From Halocynthiibacter styelae (lineage in GTDB: Bacteria; Pseudomonadota; Alphaproteobacteria; Rhodobacterales; Rhodobacteraceae): DNA of 43,207 nt. Positions within the stretch are counted from its first letter, which is position 1. Every line of letters begins with the position of its first letter. Position numbers and translations under genes: made by a program. Positions 8,551-16,879 of this stretch are shown one piece after another. The stretch covers positions 1-43,207 of the forward strand of contig NZ_JADCKQ010000020.1 in the NCBI RefSeq assembly GCF_016123485.1, read 5' to 3'. Below the pieces are notes generated by a model. The model searched no databases and was not told the origin of the DNA. It saw nothing but the letters and a program-made list of their open reading frames with translations.

Positions 8551-9953
8551 TGGTGTATGATTGCGTGATCGCGGGCGCAGGCCCTGCTGGTATGTCTGCC
8601 GCATTGATGTTGGATAAATTTGGCGTTACCCTCTTGGTTCTGGATCGCGGTCTACGGGCAGGTGGGCAGATTTATCGTGCTGCGGCCCAATCTCCGCTGC
8701 CAGACGTCAGTGTTCTTGGGCCGGATTACACGGCAGGCGCGGATTTGATCACCGCATATGAGAAATGTAAGGCCGAACATATCGCGGGCGCAGATGTCTG
8801 GCATATCGGCCAAGATGGCGAAGTGATGTTTTCGCAAGATGGTGAAACCTGCCAAGCCCAAGCGCGTGAATTTCTGCTGTGCCCAGGTGCCATGGAACGC
8901 CCCATGCCGATCCCGGGTTGGACCTTGCCCGGCGTGATGACAGCTGGTGCGGCGCAGGTCATGTTGAAATCCGATGCAATGGTGGCTGAGGGTGCGGTTT
9001 TTGCCGGGTCTGGGCCGTTGTTATACCTGATCGTCGCGCAATATTTGCGTCTTGGCGTGAAGGTGCGTGCCTTGGTCGACACGACGCCGCGCGAAAATTA
9101 TAGGCAAGCCGCCCCGCTGATCGCGGGCGCTTTGGCGGCACCTTCCATGTTGAAAAAAGGCCTCTCGCTGCTGAATGAAATTCGCCGCGCGGGCGTGCCC
9201 GTTTACCGCAATATCAGCCAGCTTGAGGTGATCGGGGAAACCCGCGCTGAAGGCTTGCGGATCCAAACGCCCAGGGGAGCTGTGGAGCTGGAAGCAGACA
9301 CCGTATTTCTGCATCACGGCGTTATGCCAAATGCAAATATGACCCGCGCTTTGGGGTTGGAACACATCTGGAATGAAGAACAGCTGACCTGGCATGTGAA
9401 ACGTGACGATTTTGGACAATCATCATCTATGTCGCATGTGTCTGTGGCTGGTGACGGGGCTGGAATTACGGGTGCTGATGGCGCGCGGTGTGAAGGGCGA
9501 TTGACCGCTTTGGGCATCCTCGCGCGCCTTGGGCGTATCTCTGAGAAAGAGCGTGATCAATTGGCCGCACCCGATTTGAATACGCTTCGCAAACTCGCCA
9601 AATTCCGGAGATTTATTGATCGCCTATACCGTCCGTTAAAATCTTTGCGCGTTCCCCAGGTTGAGAACACCTTGGTCTGTCGTTGCGAAGAACGCAGTCT
9701 TGCAGATTTACGCAACGGTTTTGAAACCGGTGCGAAAGATCCAAATGCCCTTAAGAGTTTGACACGTTGCGGTATGGGGCCGTGTCAGGGGCGGCAATGT
9801 GGCCCGATGGTCAGCCAACTGTTAAGCGATTGGCGCCAAGAGCCAATAGAAGACGTCGGTTATTACCGTCTGCGCAGCCCACAACGTCTGCTCAGCCTTG
9901 AAGAATTTAGCCGTTTCAAGACCGTCACCCCAGGTAAGGAGCGCGTCAAATGA
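8550..9953 (+). CDS. FAD/NAD(P)-binding dehydrogenase alpha subunit with C-terminal Fe-S domain (HcnB-like)
   Basis: 467 residues. An N-terminal dinucleotide fold (GAGPAGMSAALML, residues 8-20) and a second one near residue 152 (AGSGPLLYLIVAQYL) make a disulfide-reductase-like flavoprotein. The C-terminal 90 residues carry a cysteine set (CRCEE, then CGMGPCQGRQC) of the BFD-like [2Fe-2S] type. This architecture is shared by HcnB, the alpha subunit of D-hydroxyproline dehydrogenase and octopine/nopaline oxidase subunits. It would pass electrons between the substrate-oxidising beta subunit and the membrane chain. It overlaps the downstream gene by four bases (ATGA). Confidence 0.88.
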   Translation: MVYDCVIAGAGPAGMSAALMLDKFGVTLLVLDRGLRAGGQIYRAAAQSPLPDVSVLGPDYTAGADLITAYEKCKAEHIAGADVWHIGQDGEVMFSQDGETCQAQAREFLLCPGAMERPMPIPGWTLPGVMTAGAAQVMLKSDAMVAEGAVFAGSGPLLYLIVAQYLRLGVKVRALVDTTPRENYRQAAPLIAGALAAPSMLKKGLSLLNEIRRAGVPVYRNISQLEVIGETRAEGLRIQTPRGAVELEADTVFLHHGVMPNANMTRALGLEHIWNEEQLTWHVKRDDFGQSSSMSHVSVAGDGAGITGADGARCEGRLTALGILARLGRISEKERDQLAAPDLNTLRKLAKFRRFIDRLYRPLKSLRVPQVENTLVCRCEERSLADLRNGFETGAKDPNALKSLTRCGMGPCQGRQCGPMVSQLLSDWRQEPIEDVGYYRLRSPQRLLSLEEFSRFKTVTPGKERVK

Positions 9954-11065
9954 AAACAGATGTTTTGATCATTGGCGGCGGTATCCAAGGCTGCGCGATT
10001 GCCTATAACCTTGCGAAACAAGGCGTATCCGTGATCTTATTAGAAAAGGATTACATTGCGCGTCACGCATCAGGTGTGAATGCTGGTGGCGTGCGTTTGC
10101 TGGGTCGGGGAATGGCAGAAGTCGCTTTGTCCAAAGCCTCAATGCAGATGTGGCCTGGCCTTGATGATGAACTGCAAGGCGACACCGGGTTTCGCGCAAC
10201 TGGCCTGATCAACATTGCCGTGGACGAAGCTGATTTGGAAACCATGCGCGCACGTGAAACCAATATGCACGCCGCCGGATACCACCATGAACGCATTATT
10301 GATCGCGACGAATTGCGCGAACGTCTGCCCCATGTGAACGACAAATGTGTTGGTGGAGTGATGTCCGATATTGATGGCCATGCAATCCCTTACAAATCGA
10401 CCAATGCCTTTCGTTTTGCCGCCGAAGCCCGTGGTGCGCAGATCTTAGAGGGGACTGAGTTAACCCATCTGCGGCAATTCGGTGACCACTGGCTTGCCGA
10501 TAGTAGCGCGGGCAGGATTGAAGCGGGAAAAGTCGTGAATTGTGGCGGGGCCTGGGCGGATCGAATTGCGCTGATGATCGGGGATAATGTGCCTCTGTCT
10601 CATGCCGCGCCGATGTTGATGATCACGGCGCGGATGCCGCATTTTGCCGGCCCGGTGGTTGGGGGTGTTAGTCGGCAGCTCAGCTTCAAACAGTTTGAAA
10701 ACGGTACAGTTCTGATCGGGGGCGGAGCCAAAGGTTTTGCCGATCGTGCCAACAATCGCACGGATCTTGACTATGCGAAACTTGCACAGGCGTCACGTAT
10801 CTCAATTGAGTTTTTTCCGATTATGGCCGGGGCTTCTGTCAATCGTATGTGGGCCGGGCTGGAGGCCTATATGCCCGATAATCTGCCTGTAATTGGCCCT
10901 GCGGTGAATGCGCAAAACGCTTATCACGCCTTTGGGTTTTCTGCCCACGGTTTCCAGATGGGTCCGGTTGTTGGCAAGGTTATGGCTGATCTGGTACTGC
11001 ACGGAAAATCCGACTTTGATCTCAACCCTCTACGTATCAATCGCTACGACCGTACCGTTCTTTAA
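9950..11065 (+). CDS. FAD-dependent amino-acid dehydrogenase beta subunit (DAO family, HcnC-like)
   Basis: 371 residues. The N-terminal FAD-binding motif IIGGGIQGCAIAYNLAKQG and the closing GFSAHGFQMGPVVGKVMADL are standard for the DAO/sarcosine-oxidase-beta family. It is the catalytic subunit expected to oxidise an amine C-N bond to an imine, with electrons passed to the two preceding subunits. The substrate is not defined by sequence. Glycine, D-hydroxyproline, opines and N-alkyl amino acids are all used by relatives. No hydroxyproline epimerase or pyrroline deaminase gene accompanies it here, so a hydroxyproline role is not specifically supported. RidA follows 12 bp downstream. Confidence 0.88.
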   Translation: MKTDVLIIGGGIQGCAIAYNLAKQGVSVILLEKDYIARHASGVNAGGVRLLGRGMAEVALSKASMQMWPGLDDELQGDTGFRATGLINIAVDEADLETMRARETNMHAAGYHHERIIDRDELRERLPHVNDKCVGGVMSDIDGHAIPYKSTNAFRFAAEARGAQILEGTELTHLRQFGDHWLADSSAGRIEAGKVVNCGGAWADRIALMIGDNVPLSHAAPMLMITARMPHFAGPVVGGVSRQLSFKQFENGTVLIGGGAKGFADRANNRTDLDYAKLAQASRISIEFFPIMAGASVNRMWAGLEAYMPDNLPVIGPAVNAQNAYHAFGFSAHGFQMGPVVGKVMADLVLHGKSDFDLNPLRINRYDRTVL

Positions 11066-11077
11066 CAGGAGACATCC

Positions 11078-11422
11078 ATGACAATCACCCGCATCGAAAC
11101 CAACCAACGCATGAGCAAAATCGTAAAACACAACGGTGTCGCCTACCTTTGTGGCCAGACCTCAGGTGCTGAAACCGTGGCGGATCAAACCCGTGAATGC
11201 CTGGCCAAAGTCGATGCTTTGCTGGAACAAGCTGGCTCTGATAATACCCGCATCCTGCAATGTGTGATCTGGCTTGCAGATATGACAGATTTCGCAGAGA
11301 TGAACGCCGTTTGGGATGCCTGGGTGCCAGAAGGTCACGCCCCGGCACGTGCCTGCGGTGAAGCAAAACTTGCACGTGAAGCCCTGAAGGTGGAGCTGTT
11401 GGTTACTGCTGCCTGTGATTAA
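11078..11422 (+). CDS. RidA-family imine/enamine deaminase
   Basis: 114 residues, a single Rid (YjgF/YER057c/UK114) domain. The conserved arginine that binds substrate carboxylate is present in the C-terminal [11 protein letters not shown] segment. Rid proteins hydrolyse reactive imines to ketones or keto acids. Placed directly after an imine-producing dehydrogenase (12-bp gap, AGGAGA ribosome site), it most plausibly clears that product. The composition resembles the Rid subgroup found in catabolic operons rather than the housekeeping RidA. Confidence 0.9.
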   Translation: MTITRIETNQRMSKIVKHNGVAYLCGQTSGAETVADQTRECLAKVDALLEQAGSDNTRILQCVIWLADMTDFAEMNAVWDAWVPEGHAPARACGEAKLAREALKVELLVTAACD

Positions 11423-11734
11423 ACACACACCGGGATCTGAGCATAGTTTTTCAACTGCCCTGTTCATAACCAGCATTAAATCGTAAATTTTCAGCCTTCC
11501 CAATTAGGAAGGCTGTGAACTCTCTGGGCTGGTCTCATCACATAAGTATCAAAAATCAGGTCCATTCTGACCCTTGATCAACAGTATCATCCGTCCCCAA
11601 ATCGAAGATCTAATGCTACTGCAATACACATATTGTAGAACTGGCAGGGTCAGAAATGGCTTGTCTTTGAATGCCATGATCGTTTAAATTTCGATGGCTT
11701 AAGCTATAGCTCATGTATTTTCATTCTTAGGCAG
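11423..11734. other. Convergent intergenic region
   Basis: 312 bp between the ends of ridA and the cupredoxin gene. Apart from the hairpin at 11492-11515 I see nothing recognisable. It is AT-rich and has no credible ORF. Confidence 0.6.
11492..11515. terminator. Terminator hairpin of the TRAP/dehydrogenase operon
   Basis: Perfect 9-bp stem CAGCCTTCC / GGAAGGCTG with a 6-base loop, 70 bp after ridA. No U-tract follows on either strand. It lies between convergent genes and could serve both. Confidence 0.7.
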
Positions 11735-12079
11735 CTATAAGATTTCGATGGTGCCTTTCATATGCGGATGAAAGGCGCAAAAATAAGATGTTTCCATCCC
11801 AGCGGTGACGATAACTTCGGCGATCTCATCTTTGGCGATCTCCCCTGTATCCCAGCCGAACTGGTCGGCAGTGGCTGTGTGTGGGGCAAGGTCATGATTG
11901 GTCCAGCGGATCGTGTCTCCGACGTGAACCCGTAGATGCTGGGGCTCAAATTTGAACGTCAAAATGGCCACTTCATGCACAATGGGCACATCCGAACGCA
12001 GTGAAGTTGTCGTCAGGGCAGCTGCTGTTGCAGCCGCCCCACCGATCACCTGACGGCGTGAAAAACGACCACTGGTCAC
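11735..12079 (-). CDS. Tat-exported cupredoxin (plastocyanin-like blue copper protein)
   Basis: 114 residues. The N-terminus has a twin-arginine signal (SRRQVIGGAAATAAAL). The mature part is a small cupredoxin with type 1 copper ligands visible: His in APHTA, then Cys, His and Met in CAFHPHMKG. It is probably a periplasmic electron carrier or copper-binding protein. The GTG start overlaps the stop of the DUF4142 gene by four bases (GTGA), so the two are cotranscribed. The copper theme recurs in the SCO/PCu(A)C operon 8 kb away, but the two are not linked. Confidence 0.87.
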   Translation of the reverse strand: MTSGRFSRRQVIGGAAATAAALTTTSLRSDVPIVHEVAILTFKFEPQHLRVHVGDTIRWTNHDLAPHTATADQFGWDTGEIAKDEIAEVIVTAGMETSYFCAFHPHMKGTIEIL

Positions 12080-12600
12080 TGTAGTGCCTCAACCATCATT
12101 TCAGCATGTCCTTCATGCGCTTTGAAGATCTCCAGGCCCTGCTGAAACAGTGCTTTCACTTCGGCGTTGTCAATATTGGGGATCATGGTGTTTTCAACCA
12201 GATCATTAACCGCCTGGTGGTAAGCAAGCTCATTGGCGGCGTAAGCCATATCAAATTCCGCACCGCGCAGTTCAACAAAACCACTGATGATTTCTTCTGC
12301 ATTTGCGTTCAGGGTCTGGCTGAAGGCATTGTCCTGTGCAGATGCACCCAACTTATCCAGCAGCCCCAAAGCCGCTTCGTTTACTGCGGTGTGATCGCGG
12401 ATCATCGTGTTGGCAAAGGCGTGGATCTCTGGATTTGTAGATAAAGCCAGGGCCAGATGCGCATAACGAATGTCGATGTTGTCTGCGGTGTAGGCGATAT
12501 GTGCATATTCAAGGTCGTTCATCGCAGCAACGTCCTGGGCGGACGCCTGAACACCTGTCATGGACAGGGTGATAGCAAGGGCAGAAATCAGTTTCTTCAT
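12076..12600 (-). CDS. DUF4142 periplasmic protein
   Basis: 174 residues with a signal peptide (MKKLISALAITLSMTGVQASA). The mature region is helical and rich in Asp/Glu/His, and matches the DUF4142 ferritin-like four-helix type (FANTMIRDHTAVNEAALGLL, ending GHAEMMVEAL). Its function is not established. Conserved His/Glu pairs on helices suggest metal binding. It is first in a two-gene operon with the cupredoxin, with a GGAGTT ribosome site before the ATG. Confidence 0.85.
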   Translation of the reverse strand: MKKLISALAITLSMTGVQASAQDVAAMNDLEYAHIAYTADNIDIRYAHLALALSTNPEIHAFANTMIRDHTAVNEAALGLLDKLGASAQDNAFSQTLNANAEEIISGFVELRGAEFDMAYAANELAYHQAVNDLVENTMIPNIDNAEVKALFQQGLEIFKAHEGHAEMMVEALQ

Positions 12601-12738
12601 TTGAGAACTCCAGATGTGTGGTTAACTGCACAAAGGGTAAGTCCATTCATTGCCAGCGATATATGCCTGTTCGTTCCAAATTTCATGCAGATCGTTCTAA
12701 TATATGTACAGATGGACTGATTGCGGTATTGTGAGTGT

Positions 12739-13695
12739 ATGCTTGATCTACTCAGTGACATCCTCACCAACCTGTCTATGCGCGGGACATTGTACTTTCG
12801 CACGTCTTTCACAAAACCCTGGGGCGTTGCCGTGCCCAGTTATGAAAATGTGGCACGGTTCCACTTCGCCCATCGTGGCAGCTGTTTGGTAAAAGTCGAT
12901 GGCGTCTCAGATCCGATCACGCTTGCGCAGGGGGATCTGATCATCATTCCACATGGCGCATCTCATGATCTGTATTGTGGCCACGAACCCGAACACACCA
13001 TTATGCCACTGGATGCCGTGTTGGAAAAATCCGGTTTTGATGGATCTGGCGTTCTGGTGTTCGGAGGGGATGAGCCGCAAAGTGAAACCCAGCTCATCTG
13101 TGGTCATTTTTCATTTAATCCGAAGTCCCGGCATATTTTGATGGAACGCCTTCCCCCGTTCATCCACCTGACGAATTATGGTGAAACTGCCGGACGCTGG
13201 ATGGAGGCGACATTGCGCGTCATCGGTGAAGAAGCCGGCGGGCAAAAAATGGGCGGGGATCTGATTGCCCTTAAAATGTCAGAGGCGATTTTAGCACAGG
13301 CCATTCGTAGTTACATCGAAAGTGATGATGCACGCGACACTGCCCTAACCGCCTTTTCCGACAAGAACCTCAGCCGGGCCATTGATGCCTTCCACAAAGC
13401 CCCGGCAGAACGATGGACGGTTGAAACCCTTGCCCATGCGGCGGGAATGTCACGCACAGGTTTTGCTGTTCAGTTCCAGAAACTGATGCAGATGTCCCCG
13501 ATGGAATACGTCACAACCTGGCGGATGGAAGTCGCAAAGAAGGTCTTGCTGCAGGCCGGGGCGTCATTAACCGATGCCGCCGAAAGTGCCGGCTATGCGT
13601 CAGATTCAGCGTTTACCCGAGCTTTCAAAAAAGAAACCGGGCAATCACCGGCCGAATTCAGGAAACTTGAAAGTACCGTTCATTCGCAATTCTGA
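12739..13695 (+). CDS. AraC-family transcriptional regulator with N-terminal cupin domain
   Basis: 318 residues from the ATG at 12739. An in-frame TTG lies 18 bases earlier but the ATG matches the family N-terminus (MLDLLSDILTNLSMRGTLYF). Residues 1-190 form a cupin_6-type sensor domain. Residues 210-315 hold two helix-turn-helix motifs (TVETLAHAAGMSRTGFAVQF and SLTDAAESAGYASDSAFTRA) followed by FKKETGQSPAEFR. It is divergent from the DUF4142/cupredoxin operon with 138 bp between starts, so it may regulate that pair. The effector is unknown. Confidence 0.92.
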   Translation: MLDLLSDILTNLSMRGTLYFRTSFTKPWGVAVPSYENVARFHFAHRGSCLVKVDGVSDPITLAQGDLIIIPHGASHDLYCGHEPEHTIMPLDAVLEKSGFDGSGVLVFGGDEPQSETQLICGHFSFNPKSRHILMERLPPFIHLTNYGETAGRWMEATLRVIGEEAGGQKMGGDLIALKMSEAILAQAIRSYIESDDARDTALTAFSDKNLSRAIDAFHKAPAERWTVETLAHAAGMSRTGFAVQFQKLMQMSPMEYVTTWRMEVAKKVLLQAGASLTDAAESAGYASDSAFTRAFKKETGQSPAEFRKLESTVHSQF

Positions 13696-13861
13696 ACGAT
13701 CTACATGATTTTGAAAACATCAGCGCATGGGATGGTTGGGGTTGACTGGTTGGATTTACTCTATCGACGCTGACAATCGGCGCAAACAGAGAAAGCCCAG
13801 TCATGTTTCCACGCTTCATTACCAAATCCATCCACGCCTAACGGCGTTCAAGAAGTCACGC

Positions 13862-14026
13862 TCACTCGCAGGGAAGAGCCCTCGCATCGGAGGGGAAGTG
13901 CGTTCGGAGTGAAAAAACAAAAAAATGGTTGGATTGATGGTTTGAATCCCGCTTTGGAATTCTGCGGCGCCAGTAGAAGCCGCTGCGGCGGTATTCAAGG
14001 TGGGGAAGCTTGGATGATGGTTTCAT
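13862..14026 (-). pseudogene. Tyrosine-recombinase (phage/island integrase) N-terminal remnant
   Basis: The minus frame from an ATG at 14026 gives about 54 residues including LEYRRSGFYWRRRIPK and FVFSLRTHFPSDARAL. These are characteristic of the extreme N-terminus of Rhodobacterales island integrases. It then runs into a stop at 13862. No core-binding or catalytic R..HxxR..Y domain follows before the AraC gene end, so about 85% or more of an integrase is missing. The frame is open upstream to 14104, but the residues before the internal Met do not resemble the family. It lies 126 bp from a tRNA 3'-end fragment, the standard neighbour of an integrase gene. Confidence 0.62.
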
Positions 14027-14092
14027 GCTCCGACTCTTTTCTCTCGTGTGACGAGTTTGTGACGAGCGGAGTGCACCAAAAGTGCCCAGAAT

Positions 14093-14124
14093 CGAAAAAG
14101 ACACCCGATTGGGTGCCTTTTTCG
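14093..14124. terminator. Bidirectional terminator, probably the former tRNA terminator
   Basis: Long near-perfect hairpin: CGAAAAAGACACCC (14093-14106), loop GATT, GGGTGCCTTTTTCG (14111-14124), with one mismatch. A- and T-runs flank the GC core, so it works on both strands. It lies 28 bp beyond the tRNA-like CCA end on the minus strand, where a tRNA terminator belongs. Confidence 0.75.
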
Positions 14125-14151
14125 TTGTAAATCAACGCCTTGCGGTGTGAT

Positions 14152-14173
14152 TGGCTCCGGCGGTAGGGATCGA
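14152..14173 (-). other. tRNA-Asn 3'-end fragment, probable attachment-site scar
   Basis: Read on the minus strand, this 22-nt stretch has a TCGATC loop, a CCTAC T-stem strand, acceptor strand CGCCGGA, discriminator G and CCA, as in alphaproteobacterial tRNA-Asn. The upstream sequence does not continue as a tRNA: no anticodon arm and no 5' acceptor strand TCCGGCG. Island integrases commonly recombine at tRNA 3' ends and leave such a copy. The integrase remnant at 13862-14026 lies on the CCA side. Confidence 0.65.
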
Positions 14174-14310
14174 GGGTGATTTTTAGACTTCTCGTACCGC
14201 ATTGATTTCATGTGATAAATTTCCGTCTTTCGTCAGCCGAAGTGAGATTTGTGTAACCTTTGGTGTAACTTGGTGTGTAACCAATGAAAATGCAATCTCT
14301 GAGTTCAAAA

Positions 14311-14437
14311 TAGCTTGTAAGTGCGGTAGATCTGACACTGGTAATCTGAATGCTTACGTTCCATACATTTGATGGAGGACCATTTTGGATTGTTCACGTT
14401 GGCTAGGACTTTACGCACGTACTAAATACGGCTGATT
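14311..14437 (+). repeat. Decayed duplicate of the sbcD promoter and first codons
   Basis: This 127-bp stretch aligns to 24988-25115 in the same orientation with one indel. Shared blocks include AAGTGCGG, CACTGGTAATCT, TTACGTTCCATA and ACGGCTGATT. The last 30 bases correspond to sbcD codons: THVLNTADF here against MRILHTADW in sbcD, with the ATG changed to ACG. By eye about 80% identity in the first 58 bases and somewhat less after. Similarity stops just after the ADF codons. The region from here to the ABC permease end (14497) holds no gene. Confidence 0.72.
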
Positions 14438-14496
14438 TTCCATGAAGCGTCATGGCTACCCAGTCTATTGCATGAGGTCACAGCATGGTCAGCGGG

Positions 14497-15240
14497 TCAT
14501 TTCATCTTGTTCTGTAACTTTACAGAAATGGCCTCGGACAGCAGGACAAGCACGATGATTGCCACCGTCACAGCCGCCGCTTTGTCATATTGAAACGAAC
14601 GCACATAGGTTTGCACATACAGGCCAATTCCGCCGGCACCCACGATCCCAAGGACAAGGCTTTCCCGCAGGTTCAGTTCAAAGCGGAACATCGTATCGCG
14701 CAGGATCACCGGCGCCATTTGCGGCCAGATGCCCCAGCGCAGTTGCTGGGCGCGCGACGCCCCGACGCTTTGCAGTGCTGTCACCGGGCCTGACGCAACA
14801 TTGTCGATGGCCTCGGCGTAAAACTTCGCAAGCATTCCGGTGGCATGGAAGGTGATCGCCAGAATACCGGGCAGGGGGCCCAGGCCAACAGACCCGACCA
14901 TCAGCATGGCAACCACGATCAGAGGAATGGCGCGGATGATCGCAAGGCCAGACCGCACAGGCCGCCAGATATATCCGGGGAACAGTGCTTCAGCGGCTAA
15001 AACACCAAGAACTGCGGACAGAAGCACGGCAAAGAAGGTGCCGAGAATAGCGATGCGCAATGTCTCCAGCAGGCCTTTCAGGATCTCTGGCCAGACGCTC
15101 CAATCTGGGGGAAACATCCGTGCCAGAAAATTGCCAAGGCGCGGTGCAGCCGACCCCAGTTTATCGGTGCCAATATCCGCACTGAACCCGGCCCAGAGGA
15201 TGGCACCGCCGATCAGCACCCAGATCAGATGGCGTGTCAT
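14497..15240 (-). CDS. ABC transporter permease, PhnE-like
   Basis: 247 residues with about six hydrophobic segments and the binding-protein-dependent permease loop (ESLVLGIVGAGGIGLYVQTYVRSF) near residues 190-215. This resembles PhnE-type permeases of phosphonate/phosphite transporters. It is last of four genes on the minus strand and overlaps the ATPase gene by four bases. The MntR-type promoter upstream of the operon makes the true substrate uncertain: a metal complex or an anion other than phosphonate is possible. Confidence 0.86.
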   Translation of the reverse strand: MTRHLIWVLIGGAILWAGFSADIGTDKLGSAAPRLGNFLARMFPPDWSVWPEILKGLLETLRIAILGTFFAVLLSAVLGVLAAEALFPGYIWRPVRSGLAIIRAIPLIVVAMLMVGSVGLGPLPGILAITFHATGMLAKFYAEAIDNVASGPVTALQSVGASRAQQLRWGIWPQMAPVILRDTMFRFELNLRESLVLGIVGAGGIGLYVQTYVRSFQYDKAAAVTVAIIVLVLLSEAISVKLQNKMK

Positions 15241-16022
15241 GCGCCAACCACGCGCAGGTTGGTTTCAGGGGGGAACCCGTCATACAGCTGGCTGACATCA
15301 CTTGCGGTCACCTGGCTGCCGGGGCGGTCAAACAGAATGGCTCCGTCACGCAACCCGATCACGCGATCAGAAAATCTTTGTGCAAGGTCAGGCTGATGTG
15401 AGCTGAAGATCACGGTGGTTTTGTCCTGTGTTGCCCGGGATGTGATCAGGGCCAGAAGGTCTGCTGCACGGGTCGGGTCAAGATTGCTGACGGGTTCATC
15501 TGCCAGGATTAGACGGGGTTCCTGGGCCAGACAGCGGGCAATGGCCACGCGCTGGCGTTGGCCGCCGGACAGCTGATCGGCGCGGCGATGGGCCAAATCA
15601 GACAGGCCTGTATCTGCAAGCGCGCGGGCCACGATCAGGTGATCCTGTGCATCAAACCGTCCCCGCAGAGACAGCCAGTGTGACGACCAGCCCTTTGTGC
15701 GCCCAAGCCGCCCATTCATCACGTTCTGATATACGCTTAAGCGATCAAGCAGGGCGAATTCCTGAAAGATAAAACCGACATCTGCATGATCTGATCGGCT
15801 GGTTTTCTCTTTTTGAACCAGGGGCTTGTCCAGAATATATGCCTGTCCGCCTTTGGGGCTCAAGCGCCGATCCAGCAGAGCCAGCAATGTGGATTTCCCA
15901 GCACCCGATGGGCCAAGCAATGCGATGCGCACGCCTTCAGACACGGTTAAATCAATACTGCGCAGAGCGATACTATCAGCAAAAGCATGGGACACACCTG
16001 AAAGGGCGACAGCATGATTCAT
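15237..16022 (-). CDS. ABC transporter ATP-binding protein, PhnC-like
   Basis: 261 residues with all ABC ATPase motifs: Walker A GPSGAGKST (about residue 35), Q-loop in VGFIFQEFALLDRLSVYQNV, signature LSGGQRQRVAIARCLAQ, Walker B LILADEPVSNLDP and the switch His in SSHQPDL. The FQEFALLDRLSVYQNVM block is typical of the PhnC subgroup. It overlaps the neighbouring genes by four bases on each side, so all are translated together and supply energy to the PhnE-like permease. Confidence 0.9.
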   Translation of the reverse strand: MNHAVALSGVSHAFADSIALRSIDLTVSEGVRIALLGPSGAGKSTLLALLDRRLSPKGGQAYILDKPLVQKEKTSRSDHADVGFIFQEFALLDRLSVYQNVMNGRLGRTKGWSSHWLSLRGRFDAQDHLIVARALADTGLSDLAHRRADQLSGGQRQRVAIARCLAQEPRLILADEPVSNLDPTRAADLLALITSRATQDKTTVIFSSHQPDLAQRFSDRVIGLRDGAILFDRPGSQVTASDVSQLYDGFPPETNLRVVGA

Positions 16023-16879
16023 TCGAGCAGCCCGTATTTCGTCGCCATATCGCGTACGCCATCATACGCTGCCAAGTCTGCCCTGACATAGCCATCCGGC
16101 CCATAGAGATAAGCCAAAAGGTGGTTGTTTTCAGCTTCATTGAGGGTCAGCATCACCTCTGTGAATTGCGCCTTAATCCCTGCATCCAGATCCGGGCGGG
16201 CAATGATTGCGTGGCTGGGGATCTGCACGGATTCTGCCAGAACCCGGATTTCAGCCTGTTGTTCGGGTGACAACAGAAGATCTGCATATTGACTGGCCCC
16301 GGCTGCATCGACCAGACCGTTCGCCATGGCCTGCATCGCCTGCTGATAGCCCCCGGCAAAGAAACTGTTGCCAAAGAAATCCGCAGCGCCATCCGTGCCG
16401 GTGAACAGCCCCTGTTCGACAAATAAATCCAGCGGATAAAGATAGCCGGATTCAGAGACCGGGTCGGCAAAAGCAATATCGCGGCCCTGCAGGTCTGCCA
16501 GCGTTTCAATGCCGCTGTCCCGACGCACAAAGATACGTCCCGCATAGCTGGGCGCGCCTTTATACACTTCAGACAGCAAGGGCTCCGCCCCGATTTGCGC
16601 TTCGGCCAGCACAAAGGGCAGGGCGCCCATAAAGGAAATATCCGCGTCCCCATTGCGCAGGGCTTCCACGGCTGCCGCGTGATCAAAGGTTATAAAACCC
16701 TGCACGGACAGCCCCATCTGTTCGCCCATCCAGGCGGTGATGACATCAATATCACCCAATAGTTTTTCCGGGTTTTCCTGTGGGATGAAGGCGATTTTCA
16801 AAGCGTCCTGCGCCAGAGCTGCGGGGGCGGACAGGGCCAGGGCCGCGAGGCCCGCCAAAAGGTTACGACGGTTCAGCAT
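16019..16879 (-). CDS. ABC transporter substrate-binding protein, PhnD-like
   Basis: 286 residues with a twin-arginine-like export signal (LNRRNLLAGLAALALSAPAALA). The mature protein matches the PhnD/phosphite-binding family: IAFIPQENPEKLL at the start, GDADISFMGALPFVLA for the first ligand loop, and FADPVSESGYLYPLDLF, the Ser-rich loop that grips the anion in PhnD relatives. The start overlaps the stop of the di-haem protein (TGATG). The family binds phosphonates, phosphite or phosphate, but orphan members with other ligands exist and the context (peroxidase, MntR) does not suggest phosphonate use. Confidence 0.87.
   Translation of the reverse strand: MLNRRNLLAGLAALALSAPAALAQDALKIAFIPQENPEKLLGDIDVITAWMGEQMGLSVQGFITFDHAAAVEALRNGDADISFMGALPFVLAEAQIGAEPLLSEVYKGAPSYAGRIFVRRDSGIETLADLQGRDIAFADPVSESGYLYPLDLFVEQGLFTGTDGAADFFGNSFFAGGYQQAMQAMANGLVDAAGASQYADLLLSPEQQAEIRVLAESVQIPSHAIIARPDLDAGIKAQFTEVMLTLNEAENNHLLAYLYGPDGYVRADLAAYDGVRDMATKYGLLE

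Noticed and set aside
14130-14230. Complete tRNA gene on the minus strand
   Set aside because: Only the last 22 nt fit tRNA-Asn. The 5' acceptor strand, D-arm and anticodon arm are missing.
14497-16879. Straight annotation as a phosphonate transporter serving the PhnW-like gene
   Set aside because: The transporter is 20 kb from that operon, faces MntR-type control and is coupled to a peroxidase, so a shared pathway is not supported.
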